Shown here piece by piece: positions 17,334 through 25,290 of a DNA stretch of 64,000 bases. Position numbers and translations under genes: made by a program. Source of the stretch: Limosilactobacillus sp. WILCCON 0051 (lineage in GTDB: Bacteria; Bacillota; Bacilli; Lactobacillales; Lactobacillaceae). Location: assembly GCF_039955095.1 (NCBI RefSeq), contig NZ_CP154878.1, positions 1,426,001 to 1,490,000 on the forward strand. Direction: 5' to 3'. The notes under the pieces are model-generated. The model made no database searches and was not told the origin of the DNA. It was given only the letters and a program-made list of their open reading frames with translations. How positions within the stretch are numbered: position 1 is the first letter of the stretch; each line of letters opens with the position of its first letter.

Positions 17334-18869
17334 ATGGCTGAGAAGATCACTTTAGAAGAAGCCTTGCGTGAAAACAAAGAACTAAAGGCTAAGATTGCGG
17401 AACTGACCGAGATGGTAAACTATCTGCAAAAGCAACTTTTTGGAAAAAAAACTGAAAAATTAAGTGCTGGCCAGTTGGATCTGTTTGATGACAACGAACA
17501 GGAAACCGTGCCAACGAATGATTCAACAGTAGAAAAGTTGACCACTACCGTTACCAGTCACCAGAGAAAATGCAAATCAAAGGAATCACGTAAACAATTG
17601 CTTGATTGCCTAGAACAAGTTGAAGAACTTCATCAGCTAAGCGAGCAAGAACTGACTTGTGATCAATGCGGTCAAATGATGACGGTTATCGGCAAACATG
17701 AACAATATCGTGAAGTTAAACTGATTCCTGCCCACTTGTGCTGCAAAATCGTATGTACTGAAACGGCTAGATGCGAACACTGTCAAGATCCGGAAACCGA
17801 CAATGATGTACTCGTTCAGGCAAAGACGCCACAGCCCTTGTTTCCACACAGTTACCTTTCAAGCTCGGTAATCGCCGAAGTACTTTTTGAAAAGTTTGGT
17901 CTGGCAGTACCGTTTACCCGCCAGACGCAGTATTGGGAGCGCCTCGGACTTCCCATCACCAGCAAACATATGGCTCGTGGGGTAATTGAAGCTGGCGAAA
18001 GGTTTGGGCAAAAGATTTATGAACGTCTGCGTCAAGAAATCAAGGCAGCACCTGTGGTGCAGCTTGATGAGACGCCATTTCAAGTTCTGGATCTTGATCA
18101 ATCACATGGCTACTTCTGGTCAGCCTGTTCTACGGCAGAATTCAGTCCACATCAAGTATCGTATTTCCACTATGCCCCTTCACGATCAGGAAAGGTTATT
18201 ACAGAAATCTTAGGTGATGACTTTTCTGGCGGTATTATGTGTGATGGGTTTAGTGGATATTCTGATAATCGCTTACCAGAAGCGTATTGGGGGACCTGTC
18301 TGGTTCATATCAATCGCCAATTTAAGCGACTGCTTGATCCAAAGATTACCCGCTTTCAAGGGCAAAGTATTGCGAGTGACGCCGTGCGGATCCTTGCCAA
18401 AGTATTTCACATCGAAAAACGGTTGAAATATTCATCAGCAAGTGAGAAGGCAGCCCAAAGGCGTCAGCATTTAAAAGCGATGATTGATGATTTCTATCAG
18501 CTGATTGAAGAAGCCTTGACGAAATCGCCACTCAAACCGCTACGCAATGCAATCAAAAATGCCCTCAAATTGAAGAAGCGGGTTTACCAGATGTTCAGGC
18601 ATGGAGAGCTGCCATTGCATAATAATCACAATGAGCAACTGATTCGTCCCACCACGCTGGTCAGAAAGAACAGTCTGTTTGCGAAGTCCACGGCTGGGGC
18701 CAAAGCCAATGCGATCTGGTATAGCATCGTGCAAACCGCAAAACTAAATCATTTGGATGTCTTTAAATATTTAGAGACCCTGCTTAGCGCCTTTACAAAA
18801 CGCGAAACGCCAGAAATAGAGGCTTATTTGCCATGGGCTCGTGAAATTCAAGAAAGCTGCAAAGCCTAA
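17334..18869 (+). CDS. tnpC: IS66 family transposase TnpC
   Basis: 511 residues: N-terminal leucine-rich coiled coil (about 5-40) with QLFGKKTEKL, a zinc-binding region (CDQCG near 107, CEHCQD near 148), then the DDE catalytic domain. The acidic triad candidates are Asp in VVQLDETPFQVLD near 245, Asp in GGIMCDGFSGYSDN near 302, and Glu in HNNHNEQLIRP near 430. AGGAGGTGA precedes ATG 17334; an in-frame TTG at 17328 lies too close to be used. Complete and apparently functional. Confidence 0.95.
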   Translation: MAEKITLEEALRENKELKAKIAELTEMVNYLQKQLFGKKTEKLSAGQLDLFDDNEQETVPTNDSTVEKLTTTVTSHQRKCKSKESRKQLLDCLEQVEELHQLSEQELTCDQCGQMMTVIGKHEQYREVKLIPAHLCCKIVCTETARCEHCQDPETDNDVLVQAKTPQPLFPHSYLSSSVIAEVLFEKFGLAVPFTRQTQYWERLGLPITSKHMARGVIEAGERFGQKIYERLRQEIKAAPVVQLDETPFQVLDLDQSHGYFWSACSTAEFSPHQVSYFHYAPSRSGKVITEILGDDFSGGIMCDGFSGYSDNRLPEAYWGTCLVHINRQFKRLLDPKITRFQGQSIASDAVRILAKVFHIEKRLKYSSASEKAAQRRQHLKAMIDDFYQLIEEALTKSPLKPLRNAIKNALKLKKRVYQMFRHGELPLHNNHNEQLIRPTTLVRKNSLFAKSTAGAKANAIWYSIVQTAKLNHLDVFKYLETLLSAFTKRETPEIEAYLPWAREIQESCKA

Positions 18870-18882
18870 TTGATAAATGAAC

Positions 18883-18928
18883 AGCGGTCGACCACGCAGA
18901 AATGCGCCGGTCGACCGCTGCTTTTTTG
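18883..18928 (+). terminator. IS66 internal terminator after tnpC
   Basis: Perfect 11-bp stem AGCGGTCGACC / GGTCGACCGCT with a 15-base loop and a T-run (GCTTTTTTG). Confidence 0.9.
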
Positions 18929-18969
18929 TTCTTTAATTTTTGAAATTGGTCACCGCTTAGTAGGCAACA

Positions 18970-18991
18970 CGGTTCAATATGGTGTGCTTAC
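18970..18991 (-). repeat. IS66 right terminal inverted repeat
   Basis: Read on the minus strand it begins GTAAGCACACCATA and ends AACCG, pairing with the left end. Confidence 0.9.
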
Positions 18992-18999
18992 GGAAAAAC
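18992..18999. repeat. Right target site duplication of IS66
   Basis: GGAAAAAC, identical to 16650-16657. Confidence 0.93.
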
Positions 19000-19052
19000 A
19001 CAGTCAGCAAGCCATTTTTTTGAATTTTACTTTTAGACAACTCATAAAACGA

Positions 19053-19502
19053 CTACTGCAGTTCATCCTTGATCGTCTGCCACATCATTGCGTGCTGATG
19101 ATTGAAGAACTTAGGCTGCTCATCCAGGGAAAAATAGCGAATCCGCAGTGTTTCGGTCGGTTTAAAAGCCATTTGCCGACTCCCGACTTCCTTAACCAAA
19201 AAGAAGGCATTGATTGGCTGAACCTGATCGCCGTTTGGATAGGTGTAGAATTCCTGATCTGAAATCTTCAGCAGTTTAACCGGCTCAACCTCAATCCCAG
19301 CATCTTCTTTAAATTCACGCTTAACCGTATCCTGAAATGACTCGCCAAATTCCATGTAACCGCCTGGAAAGCCCCAATCACCAGTATCAGCTCGCTCCTG
19401 CAGCAATACCTGTTGCTTTTCATTGACCAAGGCTCCTGAGGCACTGGTCATGATCAGCGGCTGATGACCGACCTTGGCGCGCAAGTCTTTAATATAGGCC
19501 AT
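19053..19502 (-). CDS. Nudix hydrolase
   Basis: 149 residues. The Nudix box reads GGYMEFGESFQDTVKREF then KEDAGIEV: it follows G-x5-E-x7-RE-U-x-E-E-x-G-U except that the second Glu of the EE pair is Asp. Members cleave nucleoside diphosphates linked to another group; the substrate is not evident. A 20-residue upstream extension is in frame, but AGGAAGG before ATG 19500-19502 fixes the start (MAYIKDLRAKVG). Its terminator has been split by the IS66 insertion. Confidence 0.88.
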   Translation of the reverse strand: MAYIKDLRAKVGHQPLIMTSASGALVNEKQQVLLQERADTGDWGFPGGYMEFGESFQDTVKREFKEDAGIEVEPVKLLKISDQEFYTYPNGDQVQPINAFFLVKEVGSRQMAFKPTETLRIRYFSLDEQPKFFNHQHAMMWQTIKDELQ

Positions 19503-19704
19503 CTTGATCCTTCCTCTCATTTTTTGATTAATTTTAACACGGACTTCTTCACTAATATTCAATTATCACATTTTATCTTATAAAAAAATAAATAATCATT
19601 ATTGCCTTATATAAAGAGACCGCAGATATTGAATGCTTAAATTATTAAATTTATTATAATTAATATAAATTTTTTTGTATTTTTTATGAAGAAGGTATGA
19701 TTTT

Positions 19705-21519
19705 ATGAAAAAGTCCAATCTTACTAAAGAATTCAGTGCTGGCATAATTGCTGCATCTTTAGGCATACTATCAACTGCGGCTATATCTCCAAAACCAGTC
19801 CATGCAAGCAGCATCACTCCAGTTTTAGCCCCAAAGTCTAAATTAAACAGCCCAACCACTGCCGGCATCGTTAATAACAAATTCGGATGGATCAACAATG
19901 ACGATTACATTAAAAGCCTTGGTATCGATATCAACGATTTAGATTCCCATAATTTTCTTAGCCTTGCCTCTTTGTTCCATATTTTTGCCAATCAAGCTAA
20001 TCTAACCGCTGATACCAATGGCAATCTGGCAGTCAAAGTGCTTAATAATGCAAATGACTTTGGTACCCGGGGAAAGTCTCCAAATTTAACGAAAGGTGAT
20101 GTTAGCTACATTCAACAGCTGACTAAAAATCTCCCCGGAAACGCGTTTAGAAATACAACCTTTAATCACGTTATCTTTGGTAAGGGAGTTAAAGTCGACA
20201 AGCAGGCTGACCAAGTATTGATCAACGACATCAAAATAAACAATTTAAAACCAACTGATGTTCAAAGTGATCGCAATGAACCATTCATTAATTTTGAACA
20301 AGTTTTTAATAAACTGAAACTAAATTCAACCACTGCTGCAAAGCACTCTAGCAACTCAGAAAACGTAGCTGCTGATTTCAGTGACATGAATAATCGTTAC
20401 GTGGATGTCTCAAATGCCAAACCAGAAAACGGCTATATCTATCTGAACATTCCATTTGAATACTTAAGTGCGCCTCAGCCTCTTTCGATTAAGGGTCTAT
20501 CTAATTCGTTGGTTGCGCCAACCATCGTTATTAATGTGACCAACATACCCACAGACACAGACAGTCTAAACATCTCAACCCAGATTCTGCTGAAGTATGA
20601 GGACGGTACAGTTCTGGCTAATAGTGAATCGCATGACAAGCCGAATCATATTGTGTGGAACTTTGGCAATAACAAACAAACGCTCAATTTCAACAGTGGT
20701 CGTTTTATGGGCAGCATTCTGGCGCCAAACGCAACGGTTAATGCAAACGTAAACATTGATGGTAATATCGTCGCTGATTCTGTCAATATTAGCGGTGGCG
20801 AGTCCCATCGCTGGGATCTCTATACTCAACCGACTCAACCGACTCAGCCGACTCAACCGACTCAGCCGACCCAGCCAACTCAGCCGACTCAGCCAACTCA
20901 ACCGACTCAGCCAACTCAGCCGACTCAGCCAACCCAGCCAACTCAACCGACTCAACCGACTCAGCCGACCCAACCGACCCAACCAACTCAGCCGACTCAG
21001 CCAACTCAGCCAACTCAGCCAACTCAGCCAACCCAGCCGACTCAGCCGACTCAGCCAACTCAACCGACTCAGCCAACTCAACCGACTCAGCCAACTCAGC
21101 CAACTCAGCCGACTCAGCCAACCCAGCCAACTCAGCCAACCCAGCCAACCCAGCCGACTCAACCGACTCAGCCAACTCAGCCGACCCAGCCAACTCAGCC
21201 GACCCAGCCAACTCAGCCGACTCAGCCAACTCAGCCGACTCAGCCAACCCAGCCAACCCAGCCGACTCAGCCAACTCAGCCAACCCAGCCAACCCAGCCA
21301 ACCCAGCCGACTCAGCCAACTCAGCCAACTCAGCCAACCCAGTTGACCAATCTAAGTTTCAAAGAGCCAACAACTAGGACGGCTAATCAGCAAGAGCATC
21401 AAGTGCTACCGAAAACTGGCAATCAATCTGACCACCCATTATCTGTTTTAGGCTATCTCGCTATTATTTTAAGTAGCTTGATTGGTCTCATATCCCGTCG
21501 TAACAAGCGCAAGGCCTAA
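19705..21519 (+). CDS. LPXTG-anchored surface protein with choice-of-anchor-A domain and (PTQ)57 repeats
   Basis: 604 residues. A signal peptide (1 to about 35, ending KPVHASS) leads into a domain of about 310 residues. Its end, MGSILAPNATV with NIVADSVNISGGESHRWDL, is the hallmark of the choice-of-anchor-A (collagen-binding-like) fold found in adhesins. Residues 374-546 are TQ followed by 57 perfect Pro-Thr-Gln units, a stiff rod offering 58 threonines. A sortase signal LPKTG lies at 568-572, then a hydrophobic helix and a basic tail (SRRNKRKA). GAAGG precedes ATG 19705. The glycosyltransferase gene follows 14 bases later. Probable role: host or mucus adhesion through the N-terminal domain displayed on a glycosylated stalk. 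Confidence 0.92.
   Translation: MKKSNLTKEFSAGIIAASLGILSTAAISPKPVHASSITPVLAPKSKLNSPTTAGIVNNKFGWINNDDYIKSLGIDINDLDSHNFLSLASLFHIFANQANLTADTNGNLAVKVLNNANDFGTRGKSPNLTKGDVSYIQQLTKNLPGNAFRNTTFNHVIFGKGVKVDKQADQVLINDIKINNLKPTDVQSDRNEPFINFEQVFNKLKLNSTTAAKHSSNSENVAADFSDMNNRYVDVSNAKPENGYIYLNIPFEYLSAPQPLSIKGLSNSLVAPTIVINVTNIPTDTDSLNISTQILLKYEDGTVLANSESHDKPNHIVWNFGNNKQTLNFNSGRFMGSILAPNATVNANVNIDGNIVADSVNISGGESHRWDLYTQPTQPTQPTQPTQPTQPTQPTQPTQPTQPTQPTQPTQPTQPTQPTQPTQPTQPTQPTQPTQPTQPTQPTQPTQPTQPTQPTQPTQPTQPTQPTQPTQPTQPTQPTQPTQPTQPTQPTQPTQPTQPTQPTQPTQPTQPTQPTQPTQPTQPTQPTQPTQPTQPTQPTQPTQPTQLTNLSFKEPTTRTANQQEHQVLPKTGNQSDHPLSVLGYLAIILSSLIGLISRRNKRKA
20824..21342 (+). repeat. Coding tandem repeat, 9-base period, 57 PTQ units
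   Basis: 519 bases with unit CCR-ACY-CAR. Only third codon positions vary (CCG/CCA, ACT/ACC, CAA/CAG), and not one amino acid deviates. Unit gain or loss keeps the frame, so the stalk length can vary without killing the gene. Confidence 0.97.
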
Positions 21520-21533
21520 AAAGAAGTGATCAA

Positions 21534-23027
21534 ATGCACTACTTTATTACATCACGGATCGATAAACTCACTTCAGCAATTGAGTTAGCCGAGATCAAAA
21601 GGCTAAAAATCTTTAAGTCACTTCATATTCCGGCCAAAATCGTTACGTTGGTCTATTCACGTTATCAACAACAGATTTGGTATGAATTAGGCATCGAGCA
21701 CGATGTTATTAATCCAATTGCCTATTTTCAAAAATTATCTGACCACAAAATAGCAACTGCTAAATTAAGAAAAGAGCTGCTAAGCGATAATCAGTTGACG
21801 ATTCAAGGAAATCGTGGTTTTATTAATGATCGGCTTCGAATCGAAATCAACCTGTATGATAATGAAATAGATTATGTTACGTACTGGGATCGTTGGGGAT
21901 TCGCCGATCGTCGTGATTTTTACGTCAATAACCAACTCAGTTTTTCTGAATATTTCGATGACAAAGGCAAATTGATAACGCGAACGTATTTTGATTGCCA
22001 GGGGACTGCTTTTCTAACCTATCATTATCGTGGCGGTCCTGGAAATGTACCCGTCCTTACCTTGATTCAGCTAAGGCATTCAAACAAATGGATTCAATTT
22101 GATCAAGAAATCAACTTTTGGACCTATTTCCTAACTCTTATCGTTAAGCAGGATCCAGCTGCCATCTTATATTCAGATCGAGAAGATTATGTCGTACCAA
22201 TTTTTAAAATGATGAATGTACCAGTTAAAAAATTCGTCATTCTTCACTCTGCGTTTACCCAGAATGCTCAAGCAGATGGTGAGCCATTCCCTTATATCAA
22301 AGAAATTTTTGAACTCGGCAATCAACTCAATGGCATCATCGTCTCAACTAACCAAGAAGCTGTTGATTTAAAAAATCGTCCTGAGGTAAAAGTACCATGC
22401 TACGCGATTCCGGTCAGCTATCTACCTGATTTACTGTTGGAAAAGCAGGTTCCCTTTAAAAACCGAATTCCCGGTCAGTTAATTGCCGTGGCACGTCTCA
22501 CTCCAGTCAAACAGCTGGATCAGCTAATCAATGTGGTAATCTCGCTCCATCAAACATTGCCTTTCATTGACCTAAAGATCTATGGCTACGATGACGACTG
22601 GCAAAATTATGAAACCTCAACTGCTCTGCATCATTTGGTAAAAGCTGCAAATGCTGACAGTTATATTCACTTCTGCGGCTATTTAAAAGACTTAACTGAT
22701 ATTTATCAATCTGCCGATATCGAAGTCGTTACCAGTGCTTATGAAGGTTTCTCTATGGCCATTCTAGAAGCTTTAGGGCATGGATGTCCGGTGGTAAGCT
22801 ATGATATCAACTATGGACCAAATGAACTGATTAAAAACAACGAAACTGGCAATCTGGTTCCCGCCGGCGATACGTGGACTCTGCAACGAACCTTATCAAA
22901 ACTGCTGACTCATCGCGAAATTCTAAAAAAGTATAGTCTAAACGCTTCAAAAACAATGCTGGCTTACTCTCAAAACAGCGTAGCCAAGAACTGGTCGGCT
23001 TTTGTCCGCCAAATTAATGCTGACTAG
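21534..23027 (+). CDS. GT4-type glycosyltransferase of the GtfA/TarM kind
   Basis: 497 residues. The N-terminal part (MHYFITSRIDKLTSAIELAE, beta-rich stretch to about 190) resembles the extension domain of GtfA and TarM proteins. The C-terminal half is a GT-B fold with QLIAVARLTPVKQLDQLI, HFCGYLKDLTDIY and the retaining EX7E motif in YEGFSMAILEALGHG, then CPVVSYDINYGPNELI. These enzymes attach GlcNAc or glucose to Ser/Thr of surface proteins or to teichoic acid. Its position 14 bases after the repeat adhesin, before a shared terminator, suggests the PTQ threonines are its substrate. No GtfB-like chaperone or accessory Sec gene is near. A weak GAAGTGAT precedes the ATG. Confidence 0.85.
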   Translation: MHYFITSRIDKLTSAIELAEIKRLKIFKSLHIPAKIVTLVYSRYQQQIWYELGIEHDVINPIAYFQKLSDHKIATAKLRKELLSDNQLTIQGNRGFINDRLRIEINLYDNEIDYVTYWDRWGFADRRDFYVNNQLSFSEYFDDKGKLITRTYFDCQGTAFLTYHYRGGPGNVPVLTLIQLRHSNKWIQFDQEINFWTYFLTLIVKQDPAAILYSDREDYVVPIFKMMNVPVKKFVILHSAFTQNAQADGEPFPYIKEIFELGNQLNGIIVSTNQEAVDLKNRPEVKVPCYAIPVSYLPDLLLEKQVPFKNRIPGQLIAVARLTPVKQLDQLINVVISLHQTLPFIDLKIYGYDDDWQNYETSTALHHLVKAANADSYIHFCGYLKDLTDIYQSADIEVVTSAYEGFSMAILEALGHGCPVVSYDINYGPNELIKNNETGNLVPAGDTWTLQRTLSKLLTHREILKKYSLNASKTMLAYSQNSVAKNWSAFVRQINAD

Positions 23028-23044
23028 TTATGAAATGCAATCAG

Positions 23045-23088
23045 AAAGTCCGATCGATTCGCTATTTTTGCGGATCAATCGGGCTTTT
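23045..23088 (+). terminator. Terminator after the glycosyltransferase gene
   Basis: Stem AAAGTCCGATCGATTCGC against GCGGATCAATCGGGCTTTT, loop TATTTTT; it ends the adhesin-glycosyltransferase unit. Confidence 0.8.
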
Positions 23089-23111
23089 AAGCTACTCTGG
23101 ATTTTTAAAGT

Positions 23112-23633
23112 CTAAGCGTGCCAATGCTCCTGTTTGAACTGCTCTCGTCCACCAGCCTCCTCTTTAGCATAGCGTTCTGGATCTTTCTTGTAGAAATTCT
23201 GATGGTAGTCTTCTGCCAGATAAAATGGCTGGGCATCTTCAATCTTGGTTACGATTGGATCATCGAAAATCCCGCTGTTGGCCAGTTTCTGCCGTGACGC
23301 CAATGCAATCTGCCGCTGCTGCTCATCCTTAACGAAAATTACGGGGCGGTAGTTGTCGCCACGATCTTGAAACTGTCCCATGGCATCGGTTGGATCAGTC
23401 TGGTGCCAGTAAATTTCAACCAGCTGTTCATAAGAAACTTTGGCTGGATCAAACGTAATGCGGACTGCCTCCGTATGACCGGTCGTCCCCGTTTTAACCT
23501 GTTCATAGGTCGGGTTTTCAACGTGCCCACCTGTATAGCCGGATTCTACCTTTTCAATGCCCGGATAGGTATCAAATGGCTCAACCATGCACCAGAAGCA
23601 TCCTCCTGCAAAAATTGCCGTTTCAAAAGTCAT
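23112..23633 (-). CDS. msrA: Peptide methionine (S)-S-oxide reductase
   Basis: 173 residues. The catalytic GCFWC sits at 11-15 with the nucleophile Cys12; [24 protein letters not shown] and [18 protein letters not shown] are family blocks. It reduces methionine sulfoxide in proteins or as a free amino acid. The start is ATG 23631-23633 behind GAAAGGGG; an in-frame ATG 18 bases upstream has no ribosome binding site. It lies 35 bases after metQ and has no promoter of its own in view, so it is likely co-transcribed under the methionine T-box. Confidence 0.94.
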   Translation of the reverse strand: MTFETAIFAGGCFWCMVEPFDTYPGIEKVESGYTGGHVENPTYEQVKTGTTGHTEAVRITFDPAKVSYEQLVEIYWHQTDPTDAMGQFQDRGDNYRPVIFVKDEQQRQIALASRQKLANSGIFDDPIVTKIEDAQPFYLAEDYHQNFYKKDPERYAKEEAGGREQFKQEHWHA

Positions 23634-23668
23634 CTTAACTGCCCCTTTCATTTAATCGTTACTAACTA

Positions 23669-24520
23669 TTACTTAGTGCCATAGATGTCCCAAGCAGCTT
23701 TTTGGGCTCCCTTGTAGGTCTTTTGGATTGCCTTTTTGGTTTCTTCAGTCTGGTAAGCCTTTACGACCTTCTTGTAGACTGGGTTATCCTTATCCTTTTC
23801 CTGTACGGCAATGATGTTTACGTATGGCTTAGCCTTTTTGTTGATTGGTTCCATGTAAAGCGAATCCTTGCCTGGCTTAAGCTTAGCAGCCACCGCGTAG
23901 TTACCGTTGATTATAGATGCGTCAACAGAGCTCAATGCCCGAGCTGCCGTTGCTGGATCAACTTCTTTAAACTTCAGATTCTTAGGGTTACTGGTAATGT
24001 CGTTTAATGATGGCTTGATGCCGCTGCTCTTCTTTACCTTGATCAGCCCTGCCGACTGCAGCATGTTCAGTCCACGGCCCAAAGTCGTTGGTTCATTTGG
24101 AATCGCAATCGTGGCTCCATCCGGCAGATCTTTAAGTGAGCTGTATTTCTTGGAGTACAGTCCCAATGGCGAGATTACCGTATTACCAATGCTTACCAGA
24201 TGCGCGTTTTGTGACTTGTTGTAAGATTCAAAGTAGTATTTGGTCAAGCAGGAGTGCATGTCAATCTTGCCATCCTTCAAGGCCTTGTCTGGCTGAACGT
24301 AATCATCAAAGACCACATATTTAATATTGATCCCCTGCTTTTTGAGCCGCGCCTTGACGTTGTTCCAAACCGGCTGCGAGTCAGTCCCGACCAATCCTAA
24401 TCGCACCGTGGTCGTCTTTGGCTTGGCCGTCCGTTTGTAGATTAGGCCAATCGCCCCTGCTGCAACGATTAATAAGGCAGCGATGGCAATAATCCAGTTT
24501 CGACGTCGCTTTTTTCTCAT
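23669..24520 (-). CDS. metQ: MetQ/NlpA-type methionine-binding protein, membrane-anchored
   Basis: 283 residues of the NlpA lipoprotein family: VRLGLVGTDSQPVWNNVK, DDYVQPDKALKDGKIDMH, IPNEPTTLGRGLNMLQSAGLI and INGNYAVAAKL. It captures methionine (or a peptide or derivative of it) for an ABC transporter. The N-terminus (MRKKRRRNWIIAIAALLIVA) lacks a lipobox Cys, so the protein is held by a transmembrane helix instead of a lipid. No metN or metP gene adjoins, hence it must use a transporter encoded elsewhere. The methionine-specific T-box leader in front supports the methionine assignment. Confidence 0.85.
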   Translation of the reverse strand: MRKKRRRNWIIAIAALLIVAAGAIGLIYKRTAKPKTTTVRLGLVGTDSQPVWNNVKARLKKQGINIKYVVFDDYVQPDKALKDGKIDMHSCLTKYYFESYNKSQNAHLVSIGNTVISPLGLYSKKYSSLKDLPDGATIAIPNEPTTLGRGLNMLQSAGLIKVKKSSGIKPSLNDITSNPKNLKFKEVDPATAARALSSVDASIINGNYAVAAKLKPGKDSLYMEPINKKAKPYVNIIAVQEKDKDNPVYKKVVKAYQTEETKKAIQKTYKGAQKAAWDIYGTK

Positions 24521-24544
24521 AAGATCCTCCTCAGTGCTGTTGAA

Positions 24545-24852
24545 AATTAAAAACGCCCCTAAAAAACGGCTCTTCAGCCATTTTTCAGGGACGTCTGACA
24601 GTCATGATCAGCGTGTTACCACCCATCTTCAAGAACGCATTGCAGCATTCTCCTCAGCGAGTTCTCGATTATTCGAAAACCCCGACTTTGATAACGGCGT
24701 CGCCCCGTGCTGCGCTCACCAGGGGCTCACGCATCAAACCGCTCCAAGACCATCTTCACCAACTTTGACCGATCGCTTTCCACCATTAACGACTCTCTAA
24801 GCGGCCTTCATTGGATACTCATCTTTTCTCAGCACTTTTTAATTTAATTTTC
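24545..24852 (-). promoter_or_regulatory. T-box riboswitch, probably methionine-specific
   Basis: The 300-base leader of metQ-msrA shows a stem I start with GATGAGTA and AGAGAGT, the T-box GGTGGTAACACG (24612-24623), and a terminator stem (24553-24594) with a T-run. Folding AGGCCGCTT with GAGCGGTTT places the triplet ATG (24732-24734) in the specifier position, which reads as Met. Uncharged tRNA-Met would stabilise the antiterminator and allow expression. Confidence 0.85.
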
Positions 24853-24859
24853 ATAAAGT

Positions 24860-24888
24860 ATCTTAACTGAATCGACGACGACTGTCAA
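24860..24888 (-). promoter_or_regulatory. Promoter of the T-box metQ-msrA transcript
   Basis: TTGACA (24883-24888), 17-base spacer, TAAGAT (24860-24865) on the minus strand; the transcript would begin near 24852, just before stem I. Confidence 0.8.
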
Positions 24889-25247
24889 CAAGAATCTTAA
24901 AAATTTTTAATCTGCCCTCATCATCAATCAGAAATCAGCAGTATTAAGCAGCCGGATTCACCAGTGATTACCGAAGTTCAGCTTGGCATCACTAACTCTA
25001 GGAAAGTTGACCTCATCAGTCTCTAAAAGCCTATCACTAATTAGAAATTAATGATTTTAAAATGCTGACTATGTGAAGAAAATTAAATGTTGACCAGCTC
25101 AAGTTCTTAAATTACCCACTATTTCAATTTTTAGCTGGATGTAGCTAAATACATACTCGTTTTTCATGTTGCCATTAAAACCCAGATTTATCAACCATTC
25201 CTCGACATCCTAAAGTTCCCAACTGCAGTTCTGCTTTAACTGCGACT
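24889..25247. other. Intergenic region without recognisable gene
   Basis: About 360 AT-rich bases between the metQ promoter and the glycogen operon terminator. No convincing frame, RNA or repeat was seen. Confidence 0.6.
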
Positions 25248-25284
25248 AAAAAGCACCGCCGCAAAACTGCAGCGATGCTTTTCT
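25248..25284 (-). terminator. Terminator of the glycogen operon
   Basis: AAAAGCATCGCTGC pairs with GCGGCGGTGCTTTTT, followed by T5 on the minus strand, just past the GH13 stop. Confidence 0.8.
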
Positions 25285-25290
25285 GTTTAT

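Larger units (their letters stand above)
16658..18991 (+). mobile_element. Complete IS66 family insertion sequence (2,334 bp)
   Basis: Bounded by inverted repeats starting GTAAGCACAC at both ends. It contains the three IS66 genes in canonical order and its own terminator. It is flanked by perfect 8-bp direct repeats GGAAAAAC, the duplication length expected for IS66. All reading frames are intact, so the element may still be active. It landed in the loop of a terminator hairpin. Confidence 0.96.

Noticed and set aside
19563..19704. Promoter boxes for the adhesin gene (TTGAAT at 19629, TATAAT at 19655)
   Set aside because: The spacing is 20 bases and the region is so AT-rich that several equally poor choices exist.
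20824..21342. Tandem repeat considered as a CRISPR array
   Set aside because: The unit is 9 bases, has no unique spacers, and encodes PTQ in the frame of an LPXTG protein.
20575..21346. Long open frames on both strands across the PTQ repeat (about 180-196 codons)
   Set aside because: They arise because a 9-base repeat without stops stays open in every frame. They lack ribosome binding sites, and their peptides are low-complexity shadows of the real adhesin.
24483..24800. Plus-strand frame of 105 codons upstream of metQ
   Set aside because: The interval is a T-box leader on the other strand; the frame is a by-product.
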